Counted from the stretch's first letter, positions 9,425 through 18,495 are shown. The stretch is 37,884 bases of DNA from Anaerolineales bacterium (GCA_016789225.1 JAEURI010000154.1:1-37884); one strand, 5' to 3'. Numbers and translations are program-made. Notes: a model not told the origin generated them from the sequence alone.

Positions 9425-11482
9425 TTATTGATAAGAAGTACAGTCCAAATCTTCCTTTAAATCTTTGAGCGTCTCATCCTTTTCCTGCGATGCGGGCGCG
9501 GATTGGGCAAGTCTATCCATCGCGCTGCAGAGACTGGGTTCCAACCCGGCTGTGATGCGTTTTGCGAACCTGGTCATTTCTTTCACCTGTTCCCAATCGC
9601 CGGTATGGCCGAGCCCTTCGATGATGGGAATGTACTCAAAGCCGTTATCCGGTCTTTCGCCGATGTCTTGGGCTTCATTCCACAGGCGGACGATCTCGTC
9701 CCATTGCGCGTACTGGCGTGCCAGGTCCGCTTTTTGGAAGTAGTAGCACCAGGTTTGGGTATTGGTCTTCCCATAGATCGCTTCAGGCGGATTGGGCGCT
9801 TCGCCATCCGCTTGTTGGATCAATTCAATGTCCGAGCCTGCCGCAAGTTTGCGCATGTCATCGCTGACGAGGCGCAGATTGGTGTCTTGTGGTTGGAGAA
9901 TCCACAAACAACGCTGCATTTCGGGGTTGAAATCAAGCAGCAGTATTTGGTTGCTGTTTCCATTGAACTGCATACTCAACTTGGTGTATTCCAGCGGTGC
10001 GCCTTGCAGAAGATCGTCAATGTTGGGGTTGGTGTAATAGAACGGAAAATACCAATAGGGCGGTGTGTTTTCAATGCCCTGGGCTTGGTAGCTCGTGTTG
10101 ATGGAGAATGAAAGGGCATAATCGCCCATCACTCCCATAATCTCCTGGTCGGTCAACAGGGAGGTTCCCGGCTCGATGGCCGGTGCGCGCCAGACCAATT
10201 GCTGGGCGAAACGTTCCTGTTTTTCCCAGGAATATTGGAATTCTTTTGTATTGTCCAAATGGAAATTGACGGCCAGCATCAGCAAAAATGCGAGGAAGAG
10301 ATTCTTTTTGTTTTTTTCGGTGATGAAATTGTCGACGAGCAGAAAGGTCAGTAGCGCTGCACCAAACATCGCCGGAATCCCGAAGCGCGAGGCGGAAAGC
10401 AGATTCTTGCTCTCGACGATGGAACGTCCAATAAACCAGATCGGGAGTCCGCCCGTCATCAAGGCAAAAATGGCAAGCGATATGGAACCTTTGCCCCAAT
10501 CTTTTGGGTCTGTCTCTTTGGGATGGGGGAGCAGGTTGCGCAGATAAAAGTAGGCCAATGCCAGCGTGAGCGCACAGACGAAAATTTTGAACAACACGAA
10601 AGGCGAAGATGGATCGAGCAAACTCGCGTCGGTGGCTTTGCCCCAGCCGATGGTAAGTACGGAGATGGTATCGGTGAGGAAGGCAGTAATGAGAAAACTG
10701 ATTGCCTTGAATGGTTCGCTGAAAAGTTGATTCAAGATCAGGGGTTCGTTGCGTGTCACGCCTTCCGGATTTTGGTAGATCACGATGCGCCAGTAAAAGA
10801 ATGCGCCGAGGATGAGCAGATATGGCAGCCAGTTGAGAAATGTTCGGCCGATTTTTTTGGACAAGCTCGAATCGCTGCGTGAGATCAGAATCCACAGGAT
10901 AAGGATGCGGATCAATTCGAGCCCGGCAAAATATTCGCTGGTGAAGAGATGTGCGGCTTCGAGGAGGAGCGCGCCGCTGGCATACAGCCACCTTCGCGGC
11001 GTTGACTCTTGAACTGTCAGCACCATCAAAATAAGCGATAGATTGAAAGCCAGGAATCCAAACCAGTGATGGCTGGAGCCGACGGCAAACGGCTGTAACA
11101 TGAAAAATGGGAAGATGACGAACAAGAGTGAAATCGCGATGCCTTCCTGTTTTTGCTCAGGCCACATCCGCCTTAGAAACAGCCAAAAGGCAGTCACCGT
11201 GGCGAAGCGCATCAACAGAGATGCAGCGTGCCAGGCAATCGGGCTGAAGCCGAGCAGGCGAAAACCAAGCATGTACAGCCAGGCGGCATTCGGACGGCTG
11301 TCATAGATCAGCATTTCGCGCAGGCTGTCGATGCCTTTCAACTTTGCATAAAACACGTAAGGCCAGTCATCCATGTAAAAGCCGAGGTTGGGGATGAGCA
11401 GTCCGAAGCTGAGGAAGCTTAAGATAAAAAACGCGAATGGCGCGTTGGTTTCGTTTTGGAAAAAGGCCTTGACCCGGTTCAT
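9425..11482 (-). CDS. multi-pass GT-C-like membrane protein (putative glycosyltransferase)
   Basis: A 685-residue integral membrane protein. About 10-11 hydrophobic helices occupy residues 15-430, and the last ~250 residues form a hydrophilic domain. Helix 1 is followed by YMDDWPY (Asp38-Asp39). An acidic pair in the first external loop is the hallmark of GT-C enzymes, which transfer sugars from polyprenyl-phosphate donors outside the membrane. The pair plus topology is the only evidence; no acceptor can be named. A perfect TATAAT lies so close to ATG 11482 that the mRNA would be nearly leaderless. The zinc-ribbon protein at 9408 follows in the same operon. Confidence 0.75.
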   Translation of the reverse strand: MNRVKAFFQNETNAPFAFFILSFLSFGLLIPNLGFYMDDWPYVFYAKLKGIDSLREMLIYDSRPNAAWLYMLGFRLLGFSPIAWHAASLLMRFATVTAFWLFLRRMWPEQKQEGIAISLLFVIFPFFMLQPFAVGSSHHWFGFLAFNLSLILMVLTVQESTPRRWLYASGALLLEAAHLFTSEYFAGLELIRILILWILISRSDSSLSKKIGRTFLNWLPYLLILGAFFYWRIVIYQNPEGVTRNEPLILNQLFSEPFKAISFLITAFLTDTISVLTIGWGKATDASLLDPSSPFVLFKIFVCALTLALAYFYLRNLLPHPKETDPKDWGKGSISLAIFALMTGGLPIWFIGRSIVESKNLLSASRFGIPAMFGAALLTFLLVDNFITEKNKKNLFLAFLLMLAVNFHLDNTKEFQYSWEKQERFAQQLVWRAPAIEPGTSLLTDQEIMGVMGDYALSFSINTSYQAQGIENTPPYWYFPFYYTNPNIDDLLQGAPLEYTKLSMQFNGNSNQILLLDFNPEMQRCLWILQPQDTNLRLVSDDMRKLAAGSDIELIQQADGEAPNPPEAIYGKTNTQTWCYYFQKADLARQYAQWDEIVRLWNEAQDIGERPDNGFEYIPIIEGLGHTGDWEQVKEMTRFAKRITAGLEPSLCSAMDRLAQSAPASQEKDETLKDLKEDLDCTSYQ

Positions 11483-11490
11483 TATCCGTG

Positions 11491-11496
11491 ATTATA
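11491..11496 (-). promoter_or_regulatory. -10 element TATAAT for the GT-C-like operon
   Basis: Perfect TATAAT on the minus strand, nine bases from ATG 11482. No TTGACA-like -35 is visible at the usual distance. The implied start of transcription (about 11484) leaves at most two bases of leader. Confidence 0.45.
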
Positions 11497-11656
11497 CCCT
11501 CGACGAATCACCATCTCTCTGCGAGCCGTCACAGCGAGATGTCTGGTTGTGAGGCTTTGAGCCTGTCTACAGTTCTGTCAGTTGGCGGGTACACATGATT
11601 TTTTCTTGTACAATGAAAACATGACTTTGAAAGAGTATCGGAATAAAGGATCGATC

Positions 11657-13192
11657 ATGAAAACAAAAAGTTATATCTCCATTTTTCGAAGTGCTAGCAT
11701 ATTTGGCGTTATATTCATGCTTTGCGCATCGGGCATATCGTCTGCAAATGCGCGGGAGACGGTATCAGCCTCACAATCCCGAATCGTTGTTGATTATCTG
11801 ATTTCCAATGTAGATCTCCTGCCGCAGGAGGCAAAGGATGCAGTCACATCTGCCCTTGCCGACTGGCCGTATGCCTCACCCAGCGATGGAAGATTTTCGG
11901 TTCTGTCTTTAAGATGGGAAGAAGATTGGGCGCTGGCAACCGTTACTTCTGTAGATTTGAAAAGCCTTTCTGCTCCAAACCAGGAACCCTCAACACGTAG
12001 CGAGAGCCTTGTGCCGCTTTTGATCGTCTTTGATAAAAACGAATGGAAAGCTGCACTTAAAGGGGATGCAGAAATAAAAGCACTGCTTGAATTGATTCCC
12101 GAAGGTGAATTGAGTCAGGATGCTAAAAATGCCATCTTTGAGTTGGGAGATATCCGAAGCCAAGCCTACACCAACTATAAATTTCCATGGGCACCAGGGA
12201 ATCCCTGGATCGTCCGTGGTGTGTGGCACGGTTCTGGCAACCGAGCATTGGATTTCCGCCCTTCCAACAATGTGAATACGGATGTGCTTGCCTCTGCCCC
12301 CGGCTATGTTACAGCGCTGGCCGAATGTAGTCCCTCCGATCACTACATTATGAATATCACCACTGAAAACACTGGTGAATACCTCGGGTACACTCATCTC
12401 AATGGTGCATCGGTTCGAGCAGAGGGGATTAAGCTAGGAGACTATATTCCGCAGGGTAAAGAGCTAGGGCTTATGGCGGGCGCATTCAGCGGTTCGGACT
12501 CGTGTAACATTTCCTCGACCGGCATGCATCTTCATATATTGCTTGCGACGAAACCTTTTACGATCGACGGCAAGACCTTCTCCGATAGTTACATATACGA
12601 TGGTGTGGATCTATATTCCACCCAGGCAGGCAGTCAAACTCTCTTCGCGGATGTGGCAGAGAGTTATTGGGCCTGGAGTTATATCAAAAGCCTGTACGAC
12701 GCAGGTATCACCGGTGGATGTGGGTCGTTGCCCCTTGTCTATTGTCCCGAAAATACTGTCACAAGGTCACAAATGGCAGTCTTTCTTTTGCGTGGCGAAC
12801 ATGGTTCCACTTATGTGCCGCCGGTTGCAGGTGGAAATATTTTCACCGACGTGTCAGCCGCCTATTGGGCCGCCAATTGGATCGAACAGCTTGCATCTGA
12901 AGGCATTACCGGCGGTTGTGGAACTCAAGCCTATTGCCCGGATTCGCCTGTTTCGCGCGCGCAGATGGCGATATTCCTATTGCGAACCAAACATGGCGCT
13001 TCCTACTCCCCGCCGCCTGCCTCTGGAACCTTTGCAGATGTCAACGCTGGTTACTGGGCTGCAGCCTGGATCGAACAGCTTGCCGCAGAAGGAGTCACCA
13101 GCGGCTGCGGCAGCGGAAACTACTGCCCCGACCAGGGCGTCACTCGCGCACAGATGGCAGTCTTCCTGGTAAAAACCTTTAATTTGCCATAA
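11657..13192 (+). CDS. SLH-anchored M23-type peptidase
   Basis: An exported, S-layer-anchored cell-wall hydrolase candidate of 511 residues. I chose ATG 11657 because AAAGGA lies seven bases upstream and a signal peptide ending SSANA starts there; the open frame extends to TTG 11582. The middle domain is LytM/M23-like: His191, Asp199 and the HLH motif (His291, His293) are the likely zinc ligands. The first pair is spaced H-x7-D, not the usual H-x3-D. Three SLH repeats fill 329-511, each starting F-(A/T)-DV and containing GI-TGGCG or GVTSGCG, then YCP, then (S/A)QMA-(V/I)-FL. SLH domains bind secondary cell-wall polymers. Each repeat has a conserved Cys pair, an unusual feature. Confidence 0.9.
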   Translation: MKTKSYISIFRSASIFGVIFMLCASGISSANARETVSASQSRIVVDYLISNVDLLPQEAKDAVTSALADWPYASPSDGRFSVLSLRWEEDWALATVTSVDLKSLSAPNQEPSTRSESLVPLLIVFDKNEWKAALKGDAEIKALLELIPEGELSQDAKNAIFELGDIRSQAYTNYKFPWAPGNPWIVRGVWHGSGNRALDFRPSNNVNTDVLASAPGYVTALAECSPSDHYIMNITTENTGEYLGYTHLNGASVRAEGIKLGDYIPQGKELGLMAGAFSGSDSCNISSTGMHLHILLATKPFTIDGKTFSDSYIYDGVDLYSTQAGSQTLFADVAESYWAWSYIKSLYDAGITGGCGSLPLVYCPENTVTRSQMAVFLLRGEHGSTYVPPVAGGNIFTDVSAAYWAANWIEQLASEGITGGCGTQAYCPDSPVSRAQMAIFLLRTKHGASYSPPPASGTFADVNAGYWAAAWIEQLAAEGVTSGCGSGNYCPDQGVTRAQMAVFLVKTFNLP

Positions 13193-13221
13193 ACGTTTTC
13201 CATTCCAAACGCTTTATAAAG

Positions 13222-13252
13222 AAAACCGGCAGGTAAGTAACTGCCGGTTTTT
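13222..13252 (+). terminator. Rho-independent terminator of the SLH/M23 gene
   Basis: 11-bp perfect stem AAAACCGGCAG (13222-13232) / CTGCCGGTTTT (13241-13251) with an 8-base loop. The T-run continues to 13252. It lies 30 bases after the stop codon. Confidence 0.9.
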
Positions 13253-13278
13253 GTCCCCCCAGCTTATCTGTGTTGGTG

Positions 13279-13297
13279 TAAAATAGAACACGCGTTC
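13279..13297 (+). promoter_or_regulatory. uvrB promoter with LexA/DinR-type SOS box
   Basis: TAAAAT (13279-13284) is a plausible -10. Two bases later lies GAAC-ACGC-GTTC (13286-13297), a perfect GAAC-N4-GTTC palindrome. Together with its flanks it matches 13 of 14 positions of the B. subtilis DinR/LexA consensus CGAACRNRYGTTYC, the exception being the first base. Its position over the start of transcription, 25 bases before ATG 13322 of an excision-repair gene, fits repression by LexA. No lexA gene is in the window. Confidence 0.72.
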
Positions 13298-13321
13298 CCC
13301 TAATCAACGAAAAGACAAAAT

Positions 13322-15361
13322 ATGGAATTCAAACTCAAAGCCCCCTTTCAACCGATGGGCGACCAGCCCGAAGCCATCCGCGGACTTGTGGATGGCGTGA
13401 ACCGTGGCCTCAAGCATCAGGTGCTTCTTGGTGCAACAGGCACAGGCAAGACCTTTACCATTGCGTCTGTGATCCAGCAATTGCAGAAACCGGCGTTGAT
13501 CATGGCGCACAATAAAACGCTGGCAGCGCAGTTATATGCCGAGTTCAAGGAGTTCTTTCCGGAAAACGCCGTTTCCTACTTCGTCTCGTACTACGATTAC
13601 TATCAGCCGGAAGCCTACGTTCCGCGCCATGACCTGTTCATCGAGAAGGAAACCCAGATTAACGAAGAGATCGAACGCCTGCGCCTTGCGGCGACGACGG
13701 CACTGATCTCGCGGCGGGATGTCATCATAGTCGCTTCGGTGTCGTGCATCTATGGTTTGGGCTCGCCGGAGGAATTTGGCAAAGGGACCGTGACCCTCAA
13801 GGTGGGGGAGATCTACCGCCGCAATGCCCTGCTGCGTCAGTTGATCGAGAGTCAATATCAGCGCAACGATATGGAACTGCGCCCTGGCACCTTCCGTGTG
13901 CGCGGCGATACGCTCGAGATCATTCCAGCCTATGAGGAGAAGCGTGGTTTCAAGATCACCTTCTTCGGCGATGAAGTGGAACGCATCATGCAGTTCAGCC
14001 CGTTGACGGGTGAAATTTTTGAGGAGCCGCAGGAAATTTCCATTTACCCTGCCAAGCAATTTCTGACCGATGCCGACCGCTTGAAAGAATCGATTGTCAA
14101 AATCGAAAAGGAACTTGAGGAGCGGCTTGCTTTATATAAAAGTGAAGGCAAGTTCCTCGAAGCTCAGCGTATTGAGCAGCGCACCCGCTACGACCTGGAA
14201 ATGCTCAAGGAAGTGGGCTATTGCTCCGGCATCGAGAACTATTCGCGTCACCTCGATGGCCGTCCGGCAGGTTCGCATCCATGGACGATGATCGACTTTC
14301 TGCCGAGCGATTACCTGTTGGTGCTGGACGAGAGTCACATGACCGTGCCGCAGATTCGCGGCATGTACAACGGCGACCGTGCGCGTAAAGAGACGCTGGT
14401 CGAATACGGCTTCCGGCTGCCATCTGCGCTGGATAATCGTCCGTTGAAGTTCGATGAGTTCGAGCAGGTGATGGGCTCGACCATCTACACGTCTGCGACA
14501 CCGGCAGAATATGAGATGAAACACGCCGAGCAGATCGTCGAGCAGATCATCCGCCCGACCGGTTTAGTGGACCCCGAGGTTGTGGTGCGACCGGTCAAGG
14601 GGCAGGTCGATGACCTGGTCGGAGAGATCAAGCAGCGGGTAGAGAGAGGCGAGCGTATCCTCGTCACGACTCTTACCAAGCGCATGGCGGAAGACCTGAC
14701 CAAGTATATGAAAGAGTTGGGAATCAAGGTCAATTACTTGCACTCTGAGGTTGAGACGTTGGAGCGTGTTGGCATCCTGCGTGATCTGCGCCTCGGCAAC
14801 TTCGATGTGCTGGTGGGCATCAATCTTTTGCGCGAAGGCTTGGACCTGCCCGAGGTGTCGTTGGTGGCGATCCTCGATGCGGATAAAGAGGGCTTCCTGC
14901 GCTCGGACACGGCGCTGATCCAGACCATTGGGCGTGCGGCCCGTAACCTGAACGGACGCGTCATCATGTATGCCGACCGGATGACCGACTCGATGAAGCG
15001 CGCGATCGATGAAACGAATCGCCGTCGTGCAAAGCAGGTCAAGTACAACGAAGAGAAGGGCATCGTGCCGTTCAGTGTCACCAAGGCGATCCACGACCTG
15101 ACGGAGGAGATGTCTGCGAAGGCACTCGGTGAGATGAAGGGTGAATATAAAGTTAAGGGTAAGAACGAAATGCCGCGTAATGAACTGCGTCAGATCATAC
15201 ACGAGATGGAAAAGCAAATGAAGGAAGCTGCAAAGAATTTGGAGTTCGAGAAGGCAGCTGCCCTGCGTGATGAGTTGTATGAGATGAAGAGCCTGCTGGC
15301 GGAGGATGAAAGTTTGAAACCGTGGGAGCGCATCAAGCTGCTATCGGGTGAAGAGGAATAG
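13322..15361 (+). CDS. uvrB: excinuclease ABC subunit B
   Basis: DNA-damage verification helicase of nucleotide-excision repair, loaded by UvrA and binding UvrC. The 679 residues fit the family. Visible features: Walker A GATGTGKT at 37-44, the damage-probing beta hairpin [12 protein letters not shown] at 90-101, helicase motif [18 protein letters not shown], and the C-terminal helicase segment [15 protein letters not shown] with QTIGRAARN. The UVR motif that binds UvrC lies at about 620-656. The hairpin region reads [20 protein letters not shown], slightly diverged from the common SSDTFIEKD form. It sits behind a likely SOS box and is followed by a hairpin before the small membrane-protein gene. 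Confidence 0.98.
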   Translation: MEFKLKAPFQPMGDQPEAIRGLVDGVNRGLKHQVLLGATGTGKTFTIASVIQQLQKPALIMAHNKTLAAQLYAEFKEFFPENAVSYFVSYYDYYQPEAYVPRHDLFIEKETQINEEIERLRLAATTALISRRDVIIVASVSCIYGLGSPEEFGKGTVTLKVGEIYRRNALLRQLIESQYQRNDMELRPGTFRVRGDTLEIIPAYEEKRGFKITFFGDEVERIMQFSPLTGEIFEEPQEISIYPAKQFLTDADRLKESIVKIEKELEERLALYKSEGKFLEAQRIEQRTRYDLEMLKEVGYCSGIENYSRHLDGRPAGSHPWTMIDFLPSDYLLVLDESHMTVPQIRGMYNGDRARKETLVEYGFRLPSALDNRPLKFDEFEQVMGSTIYTSATPAEYEMKHAEQIVEQIIRPTGLVDPEVVVRPVKGQVDDLVGEIKQRVERGERILVTTLTKRMAEDLTKYMKELGIKVNYLHSEVETLERVGILRDLRLGNFDVLVGINLLREGLDLPEVSLVAILDADKEGFLRSDTALIQTIGRAARNLNGRVIMYADRMTDSMKRAIDETNRRRAKQVKYNEEKGIVPFSVTKAIHDLTEEMSAKALGEMKGEYKVKGKNEMPRNELRQIIHEMEKQMKEAAKNLEFEKAAALRDELYEMKSLLAEDESLKPWERIKLLSGEEE

Positions 15362-15370
15362 ATAAGAATA

Positions 15371-15410
15371 AGACCCTAAAGGTTTCTGAGACCTTTAGGG
15401 TCTTCGTTAT
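15371..15410 (+). terminator. hairpin terminator after uvrB
   Basis: Perfect 13-bp inverted repeat AGACCCTAAAGGT (15371-15383) / ACCTTTAGGGTCT (15391-15403) with a 7-base loop, nine bases after the uvrB stop. Only a weak T-rich tail (TCGTTATT) follows. Termination may be partial, letting some transcripts reach the gene at 15425. The form also resembles dispersed hairpin repeats. Confidence 0.7.
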
Positions 15411-15424
15411 TAAGGAGAAGACTC

Positions 15425-15694
15425 ATGCAAACCGACCCTGCATCCCTTGACCCTGAAGAACGGATGAACAAGTTCTATGCGATCATGTCCGCGGCGTGCG
15501 GCGTTTTGAGTTTGTGCGTGGGGTTGATTCCCATTGCCGGGACGGTTTTTGGCATTGCTGGAATCGTTTTGGGAATTTTGGGACGGCGTTCAGAGAACAA
15601 AAAGGCCGCCATTGCCGGGATTATTTTATCCATTATCGGGATATTGACGACCGTGATCTTTTCCGTTTTGGTTTACATGGACACGTTCTCCTAA
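15425..15694 (+). CDS. small two-helix membrane protein (DUF4190-like)
   Basis: An 89-residue protein with an acidic N-terminus and two Gly/Ile-rich membrane helices (about 17-48 and 59-85). The loop RRSENKKAAIAGI lies between them. The sequence GTVFGIAGIVLGILGRRSENKKAAIAGIILSIIG resembles the DUF4190 pattern in which small helices flank a charged turn; function is unknown. AAGGAG lies upstream of ATG 15425. It follows uvrB after a hairpin, and its stop codon is only nine bases from the convergent permease gene with no terminator between. The family match is from memory. Confidence 0.75.
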   Translation: MQTDPASLDPEERMNKFYAIMSAACGVLSLCVGLIPIAGTVFGIAGIVLGILGRRSENKKAAIAGIILSIIGILTTVIFSVLVYMDTFS

Positions 15695-15703
15695 GCAAGA
15701 CAT

Positions 15704-16501
15704 TTACGAGCCTGTTCCTGTATAGCTGTTGACACCGAGAGTCCAGACCCAATAGGTGAGCGCGAAAAGCCCGATACCGACAAGCGGTGAAAAATACACC
15801 AGCGGGGAAACGTCTTGCGGCTGGAGAAAAAGCTGTGAGGGATAGAACGCCACAAAGCCCAGCGGGATGATGAAGGTAAACGTGAAGCGGAATGCGCCAT
15901 CAAAGATGTTCATCGGGTAGGGGGCGAATTCACGTAACTTCCAGGCCAACCCCAAAACGGGATATGAATCCAAGACCCAGAATGCGGCACAGCCTGCCAT
16001 GAGGGTGATGGAAATCTGAACCAGGGAGGCGCTGAACAACGTCAGCAGGAGAAGTGCTATCCGTAACAGAGTCCAGTCGATTCCCAGTTGAATGGAGGCG
16101 TAGATCAAGATCGCAACCCCGGCTGCCAGTTGGGTCAATCCCTTAATATCGAACATTTCAGACATGTAATAGAACATCATGTTTAGCGGGCGGAAATAAT
16201 ATTTCAGAAATGTTCCCTGCTGCACATGAAAGCGGATCTGCCAGATATGGTCGAACAAAATTTGCATAGGCGAGATGGCGATCATATAGAAGCCATAAAT
16301 GAAGACCAGTTGCATGAACGTCCAACCGGCGAGTTCGGGAATGGAATTGAAGATGATCCAGAAAATGCCGAGGGTGGCCAGGCTCGAAAAGAACATGCCG
16401 AACGAGCTAATGATAAAGTCGGCGCGATATTGCATGCGCGCTTTGATGTATTGAGTCTCAATGATGAAGTACAACCGGATATAGTCCAGAAATGAATGCA
16501 T
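15704..16501 (-). CDS. ABC-2 type transport permease (COG3694-like)
   Basis: A 265-residue membrane subunit with about six helices. It matches the ABC-2 permease group found with COG4586 ATPases, including the N-terminal LYFIIETQYIKARMQYRADF and GMFFSSLATLGIFWIIF. It is last in a three-gene operon, two bases after the preceding permease. The two permeases would form a heterodimer under the ATPase at 17292. The family is mostly of unknown substrate, so exporter function is known only at the class level. The gene ends nine bases from the convergent small membrane-protein gene. Confidence 0.9.
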   Translation of the reverse strand: MHSFLDYIRLYFIIETQYIKARMQYRADFIISSFGMFFSSLATLGIFWIIFNSIPELAGWTFMQLVFIYGFYMIAISPMQILFDHIWQIRFHVQQGTFLKYYFRPLNMMFYYMSEMFDIKGLTQLAAGVAILIYASIQLGIDWTLLRIALLLLTLFSASLVQISITLMAGCAAFWVLDSYPVLGLAWKLREFAPYPMNIFDGAFRFTFTFIIPLGFVAFYPSQLFLQPQDVSPLVYFSPLVGIGLFALTYWVWTLGVNSYTGTGS

Positions 16502-16503
16502 GG

Positions 16504-17295
16504 TTACCCTCCGCTGATGCGCAGGACTTTGATCGCCTGGTCATAAAATAAACGCGTCAGCCCGAACAAGGCGATGACCCAGAACAGCTGCACGCCCAAC
16601 ATGGGCAGGAATGTTTCCCATCCTAAGGTCGGCTGCGCGACCATGGTGAGCGGTGTGTAATAGATGGCTTGAAATGGGAGCCACATCAATACATTCTGGA
16701 TGACATCCGGGAAAAATTGCAAAGGGATGAGCGCGCCCGACAGCACGGTGACAATGATATCTTTTGTGATACTGAGGCCCCAGATGGACTCCGTATAAAA
16801 GCAAAGCAGGCCAACGAAGTAATCGAAGCAAAAGCTGAGCAGGTATGCCAGCACCAGGCTGAACGGGAATATCAGCAACCCGACTCCGAGTGGGATTTCG
16901 ATGTGGAAGACAAAGATCAGCAATAGAAAGGTAGGGATGGTAATGGCGCTGAGACTCATCAGACAATATCCCAGGCTGGTGAACAAAATATAAAGCTGTA
17001 GATCGATCGGCTTGATGAGATAGGTTGCGATCATACCCTCGCGGATGTCAAAGGACAGCTGCCAGTCTACATAGGTTTTGAGCAGGATGAAGACCGCGCT
17101 TCCCAGGGCGACGTAGATATAGGTCTGGTCGAAGGTCAGACCGTTCAAGGTTTCTCGTCCCTGGTATATACTGCGCCACAAAAAATAGGTCACTGACATG
17201 TAGAGGACATTACCGGCGATGTTGAACAGAAATCCATACCGGTAAACCAGCCCGACCATGTACGACCCACGCAGGAGAGCCAGATATGATTTCAT
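16504..17295 (-). CDS. ABC-2 type transport permease (COG4587-like)
   Basis: A 263-residue membrane subunit with about six helices. It begins MKSYLALLRGSYMVGLVYR and contains the charged loop WQLSFDIREGMIATYLIKPID, conserved in this group. Its ATG overlaps the stop of the ATPase gene by the tetranucleotide ATGA. The second permease starts two bases after its end. Together with its neighbours it would build one ABC exporter; no substrate can be inferred from the neighbourhood. Confidence 0.9.
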   Translation of the reverse strand: MKSYLALLRGSYMVGLVYRYGFLFNIAGNVLYMSVTYFLWRSIYQGRETLNGLTFDQTYIYVALGSAVFILLKTYVDWQLSFDIREGMIATYLIKPIDLQLYILFTSLGYCLMSLSAITIPTFLLLIFVFHIEIPLGVGLLIFPFSLVLAYLLSFCFDYFVGLLCFYTESIWGLSITKDIIVTVLSGALIPLQFFPDVIQNVLMWLPFQAIYYTPLTMVAQPTLGWETFLPMLGVQLFWVIALFGLTRLFYDQAIKVLRISGG

Positions 17296-18314
17296 CTTAA
17301 CGCTCCATCATAGACCTGTTGAACCACGCTTTCCATCGAGATTTCAACGATGCGCACATCGCTGACCCTGAAGTTGGCCATGACCTGTCCCAGCACATCC
17401 GATAGGGGAGTGCGGGCCTGGTCGAATGTGACGTCCGTCCAAAATTCCTCGGTCTGGGCGATGGTACATCCATTATCCGCGCCGAAATGTTCGGTCAGTT
17501 TTTCCTGCAGCGATTGCAAGGTGGAGTCCGCATAATTGTCAATTTGTAATTTCAGCGTGCGATACGCGCCAAACAGCGCTGTGACTCGTTTAATGTCACC
17601 ATCGTAAAGGATTTTGCCCTTGTCAATGATGATGATGCGCTGACACAACGCCTCGACATCGCCGAGGTCATGGGTGGTCAGGATGATGGTCGTATTTCGC
17701 TCGGCATTGAGTGTCTTTATCAGGGAGCGTATCTTCGCTTTGACGGAAATATCCAACCCGATGGTCGGTTCATCCAGAAAGACCACCTGCGGGTTATGCA
17801 GGAAGGACGCTGCAATGTCACACAACATGCGTTGACCCAGTGAGAGCGTGCGCACCTGCTGCGAATAAAGCGTCTTAAGCCCGACCAATTCGTCAAACAT
17901 GCCCATGTGCCTGTCGAACATTTTCTGATCGACTTTATAGATCTCTCTCAAGATCTTGAAGGACTCGATCACGGGCAAGTCCCACCACAACTGTGTGCGT
18001 TGACCGAACACCACACCCATGATCTGGGCCTGTTTGATGCGATTGTTATAGGGCATCAGTCCATTGACCTGCAGCGTGCCCCCCGACGGCTTGAGGATAC
18101 CGGTCATCATTTTGATGGTGGTAGATTTTCCCGCCCCATTCGGGCCGATATATCCGACAATCTCCCCCGCTTCAATATCGAACGAGATATCGTCCACTGC
18201 CTTGACGGTGCGATAACTCCCCGAGAACAGATCACGGAACGCGCCGCCGATTCCTTCGCGGCGGTTAAGGACTTTAAAGTGTTTGTTGAGGTTTTGGATG
18301 TGAATGAGACTCAT
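17292..18314 (-). CDS. ABC transporter ATP-binding protein (COG4586-like)
   Basis: Cytoplasmic ATPase of the exporter, 340 residues from ATG 18314. The open frame could begin at GTG 18365, but the AGGG site and the sequence MSLIHIQNLNKHF support the inner ATG. Walker A GPNGAGKST is at 57-65. The signature LSLGQ, Walker B VVFLDEPTIGLD and H-loop TTHD follow in order, and a C-terminal regulatory extension of about 100 residues is present. A TAGAAT -10-like sequence lies at 18370-18375. First gene of a three-gene operon with tight overlaps. Confidence 0.95.
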   Translation of the reverse strand: MSLIHIQNLNKHFKVLNRREGIGGAFRDLFSGSYRTVKAVDDISFDIEAGEIVGYIGPNGAGKSTTIKMMTGILKPSGGTLQVNGLMPYNNRIKQAQIMGVVFGQRTQLWWDLPVIESFKILREIYKVDQKMFDRHMGMFDELVGLKTLYSQQVRTLSLGQRMLCDIAASFLHNPQVVFLDEPTIGLDISVKAKIRSLIKTLNAERNTTIILTTHDLGDVEALCQRIIIIDKGKILYDGDIKRVTALFGAYRTLKLQIDNYADSTLQSLQEKLTEHFGADNGCTIAQTEEFWTDVTFDQARTPLSDVLGQVMANFRVSDVRIVEISMESVVQQVYDGALR

Positions 18315-18447
18315 GGAAATAACCCTGTGCGATTTCGAAACTGGTCGACTTTTGTAAATTAGCACATATATTCTAGCATGAAAAAGATGGATTTTCCCCG
18401 GCCACCCAGCTAGGATTTCCCTCGCCAGGTGGATATAAAATGCCGTG

Positions 18448-18495
18448 AATCAAAAGGCCCAGCGAAGGAGACCTTCCTTGCCGGGCCTTTTGATT
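18448..18495 (-). terminator. terminator after the bacteriohemerythrin gene
   Basis: Perfect 13-bp inverted repeat AATCAAAAGGCCC (18448-18460) / GGGCCTTTTGATT (18483-18495) enclosing a second small hairpin (GAAGG / CCTTC). The uridines are inside the stem and no further T-run follows. It lies 15 bases after the hemerythrin stop and ahead of the ABC operon. Confidence 0.7.

Noticed and set aside
11582..11656. TTG or ATG starts upstream of the SLH/M23 gene
   Set aside because: Signal peptide and AAAGGA both point to ATG 11657.
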